The notes under the pieces are model-generated. The model made no database searches, had not been told where the DNA came from, and saw only the letters and a program-made list of their open reading frames with translations. Of a stretch of DNA of 6,471 nucleotides, positions 5,621 to 6,471 are shown piece after piece (position 1 is the stretch's first letter; each line of letters starts with the position of its first letter). Source of the DNA: JAIBBV01 sp044347745 (lineage in GTDB: Bacteria; Bdellovibrionota_C; UBA2361; JAFLCA01); the NCBI GenBank assembly GCA_044347745.1, contig JBIKUD010000085.1:1-6471 (forward strand), read 5' to 3'. Position numbers and translations under genes: made by a program.

Positions 5621-6110
5621 TTGTAATAAATGTGGAGTGGCATAGCCAATGCCAGCCTCCAAGAAGCAAAGCACTGACTGCCAAGGCTCCAAGAGCGGTA
5701 GTTGCATGAGTCTCAAAAAGCTCAATGCCTATTCCAGCACATAGAATTGACGGCAGTGCAACCTGCGCGATGCCTCTTCCATATCCTGACCTTGAATCTT
5801 CAAAAGGCGAGCTTTGAGAAAAATCTGGGGCTGAGTGGAGCATTAAGTGCCTTTGAGTGGCAGTCGCTGCTATAAGGCCTGTGCCGCCGGCTGCATAAAC
5901 AGATATGTCTGCTGCAACAGTAGAAGCAAGTTCCGGTGTTGCTGCAAGGTAGAGAGCACTCGCAGTGCCTAGTCCCATGCCAGTTGCAGTCACAAAATGG
6001 AACCGTGCAAGCGAGGCATCAAAGCTGTCAGATTTTGGATCTGGAGAACTGTTGGGCTGTTTTGAGTCTTTTAGGTCGTCTACCGGGGTGTGCCAAGAGA
6101 TCTCGCCCAT
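5613..6110 (-). CDS. Hypothetical four-segment membrane protein (C-terminal part of a probable split frame)
   Basis: Not recognised as any named family. From the ATG at 6110 it would be 165 residues. The first ~36 are hydrophilic and rich in Ser/Asp/Lys/Pro (for example KQPNSSPDPK). Four moderately hydrophobic Ala/Gly-rich segments follow at about 37-57, 66-86, 113-131 and 136-155, joined by a polar stretch (about 87-112) with several Ser, His, Asp and Arg. This suggests two membrane hairpins. There is no signal peptide and no catalytic motif I can name. The ATG at 6110 has no Shine-Dalgarno sequence and lies inside another minus-strand frame (6080-6247) that has an excellent one. The likely original start is therefore the GTG at 6247, with a one-base offset at the C-run opposite 6085-6088 joining the frames into about 211 residues. 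Alternatively it is translated by coupling to the upstream short frame. That it is a coding region is fairly likely; its function is unknown. Confidence 0.6.
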   Translation of the reverse strand: MGEISWHTPVDDLKDSKQPNSSPDPKSDSFDASLARFHFVTATGMGLGTASALYLAATPELASTVAADISVYAAGGTGLIAATATQRHLMLHSAPDFSQSSPFEDSRSGYGRGIAQVALPSILCAGIGIELFETHATTALGALAVSALLLGGWHWLCHSTFITNS

Positions 6111-6247
6111 TGATTGCCAATTTCGCGCAGTGCTTTCGCTTTATCGTCAGCATCTGGCGCTTTTAATTGAACTATTTTGTTTTCATTTTCCGAACTAGGC
6201 TCAGTTTGCCCAACTTCAGAGTTTGCTTCAGAAACGAAATGTACCAC
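6080..6247 (-). CDS. Short acidic ORF with strong ribosome-binding site; likely N-terminal part of the membrane protein
   Basis: GTG at 6247 is preceded by AGGAG (complement of 6254-6258) six bases upstream, the best Shine-Dalgarno sequence in the window. The frame runs 55 codons to TAG (complement of 6080-6082). It is hydrophilic and acidic, rich in Glu/Asn/Ser (for example EPSSENENK), then turns helical and charged (DADDKAKALREIGNQW), with no membrane segment. Its last 31 bases overlap the next frame, and one extra base in the C-run at 6085-6088 would fuse the two smoothly (GTP then VDDLKD). The simplest reading is a single gene with a one-base deletion or sequencing error. Two overlapping coupled genes, or a -1 shift, are the alternatives; I see no classic slippery heptamer. 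Confidence 0.5.
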   Translation of the reverse strand: MVHFVSEANSEVGQTEPSSENENKIVQLKAPDADDKAKALREIGNQWARSLGTPR

Positions 6248-6286
6248 AACCTTCTCCTGTTATTTTCTCCCAGGAGGCCTGCTCAT

Positions 6287-6315
6287 TTATTAACAGTAGG
6301 TCGGCGGGAGTAACC
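6287..6315 (-). promoter_or_regulatory. Weak promoter candidate for the minus-strand membrane-protein gene
   Basis: On the minus strand, TGTTAATAA (extended -10, hexamer TAATAA = complement of 6287-6292) follows GGTTAC (complement of 6310-6315) at 17 bases. The start would fall near 6280, giving a leader of about 33 bases that contains the AGGAG site. The -10 is reasonable; the -35 is poor. Confidence 0.3.
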
Positions 6316-6439
6316 GCGAGCAGCGGTATGCGCCACTTTTATTGCTTGGCAAGCTGACGGTTCTGGGGAGCTGATATTTATTTAATAGATTCAAAGATCC
6401 TAGCGAAGCGCGGTGCTGGGGTGGAATTAGGCCCGACCC

Positions 6440-6460
6440 GGATGCCGCTACGCGCCATCC
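6440..6460. repeat. Small GCCATCC-containing inverted repeat
   Basis: GGATG (6440-6444) and CATCC (6456-6460) form a short stem around an 11-base loop. The right arm lies in GCCATCC (6454-6460), the same seven bases found in the nagB-tdk spacer at 690-696 and 795-801. The stem alone is weak; its interest is the shared motif. Confidence 0.4.
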
Positions 6461-6471
6461 TCGGATTTCCC

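Larger units (their letters stand above)
6248..6471. other. Non-coding upstream region at the right edge
   Basis: No open frame with coding character is visible here on either strand. It holds the ribosome-binding site and promoter candidate of the minus-strand gene, a small ACCGC/GCGGT palindrome (6313-6317 with 6323-6327), an AT-rich stretch (about 6372-6396) and a GC-rich right end with a palindrome. What lies beyond the window on this side is unknown. Confidence 0.5.

Noticed and set aside
1..6471. CRISPR arrays, insertion sequences, tRNA or rRNA genes
   Set aside because: I saw no regularly spaced repeats, transposase-like frames, terminal inverted repeats with target duplications, or tRNA/rRNA signature sequences on either strand.

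Overview
This 6.5-kb window is bacterial chromosomal DNA of moderate GC. It carries four recognisable or probable protein genes and one roughly 500-base non-coding block that looks like a large structured RNA. The gene content (glucosamine-6-phosphate deaminase, type II thymidine kinase, a CHASE/PAS hybrid histidine kinase) and the Shine-Dalgarno/sigma70-like signals fit a Gram-negative bacterium, probably proteobacterial in the broad sense. Nothing here fixes the lineage, and there are no plasmid, phage or transposase genes.

Layout, left to right. (1) 2-673 +: nagB, cut by the window's left edge. (2) 674-853: a short spacer between convergent genes, almost entirely made of back-to-back inverted repeats. 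The last one duplicates, in inverted orientation, the final codons of the next gene. (3) 836-1474 -: tdk. (4) 1475-1622: divergent promoter region, ending in a possible nine-codon leader ORF that overlaps the next start codon. (5) 1623-5009 +: a 1128-residue membrane hybrid sensor kinase (TM-CHASE-TM-PAS-PAS-PAS-HisKA-HATPase-REC). (6) 5010-5612: no convincing protein gene. A probable terminator for the kinase is followed by a promoter-like sequence and then a chain of strong hairpins over about 490 bases. The chain ends in a three-way-junction-like domain with a GC-rich closing stem and a T-tract. (7) 5613-6247 -: a small multi-membrane-segment protein of unknown function whose reading frame seems split in two. 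A well-initiated acidic N-terminal piece and an Ala/Gly-rich four-segment membrane piece are offset by one base. (8) 6248-6471: upstream region of that gene, with a weak promoter candidate and another hairpin carrying the GCCATCC motif seen in the first spacer.

How the parts relate. nagB (amino-sugar catabolism) and tdk (thymidine salvage) are housekeeping genes facing each other and need not be functionally linked. The kinase has no adjacent response regulator or HPt gene, so it looks like an orphan that signals through its own receiver domain to a partner elsewhere. The best candidate for something undescribed is the 5087-5577 structured RNA. It has its own promoter-like sequence and terminator and matches none of the RNase P, tmRNA, 6S or SRP signature sequences I checked by eye.
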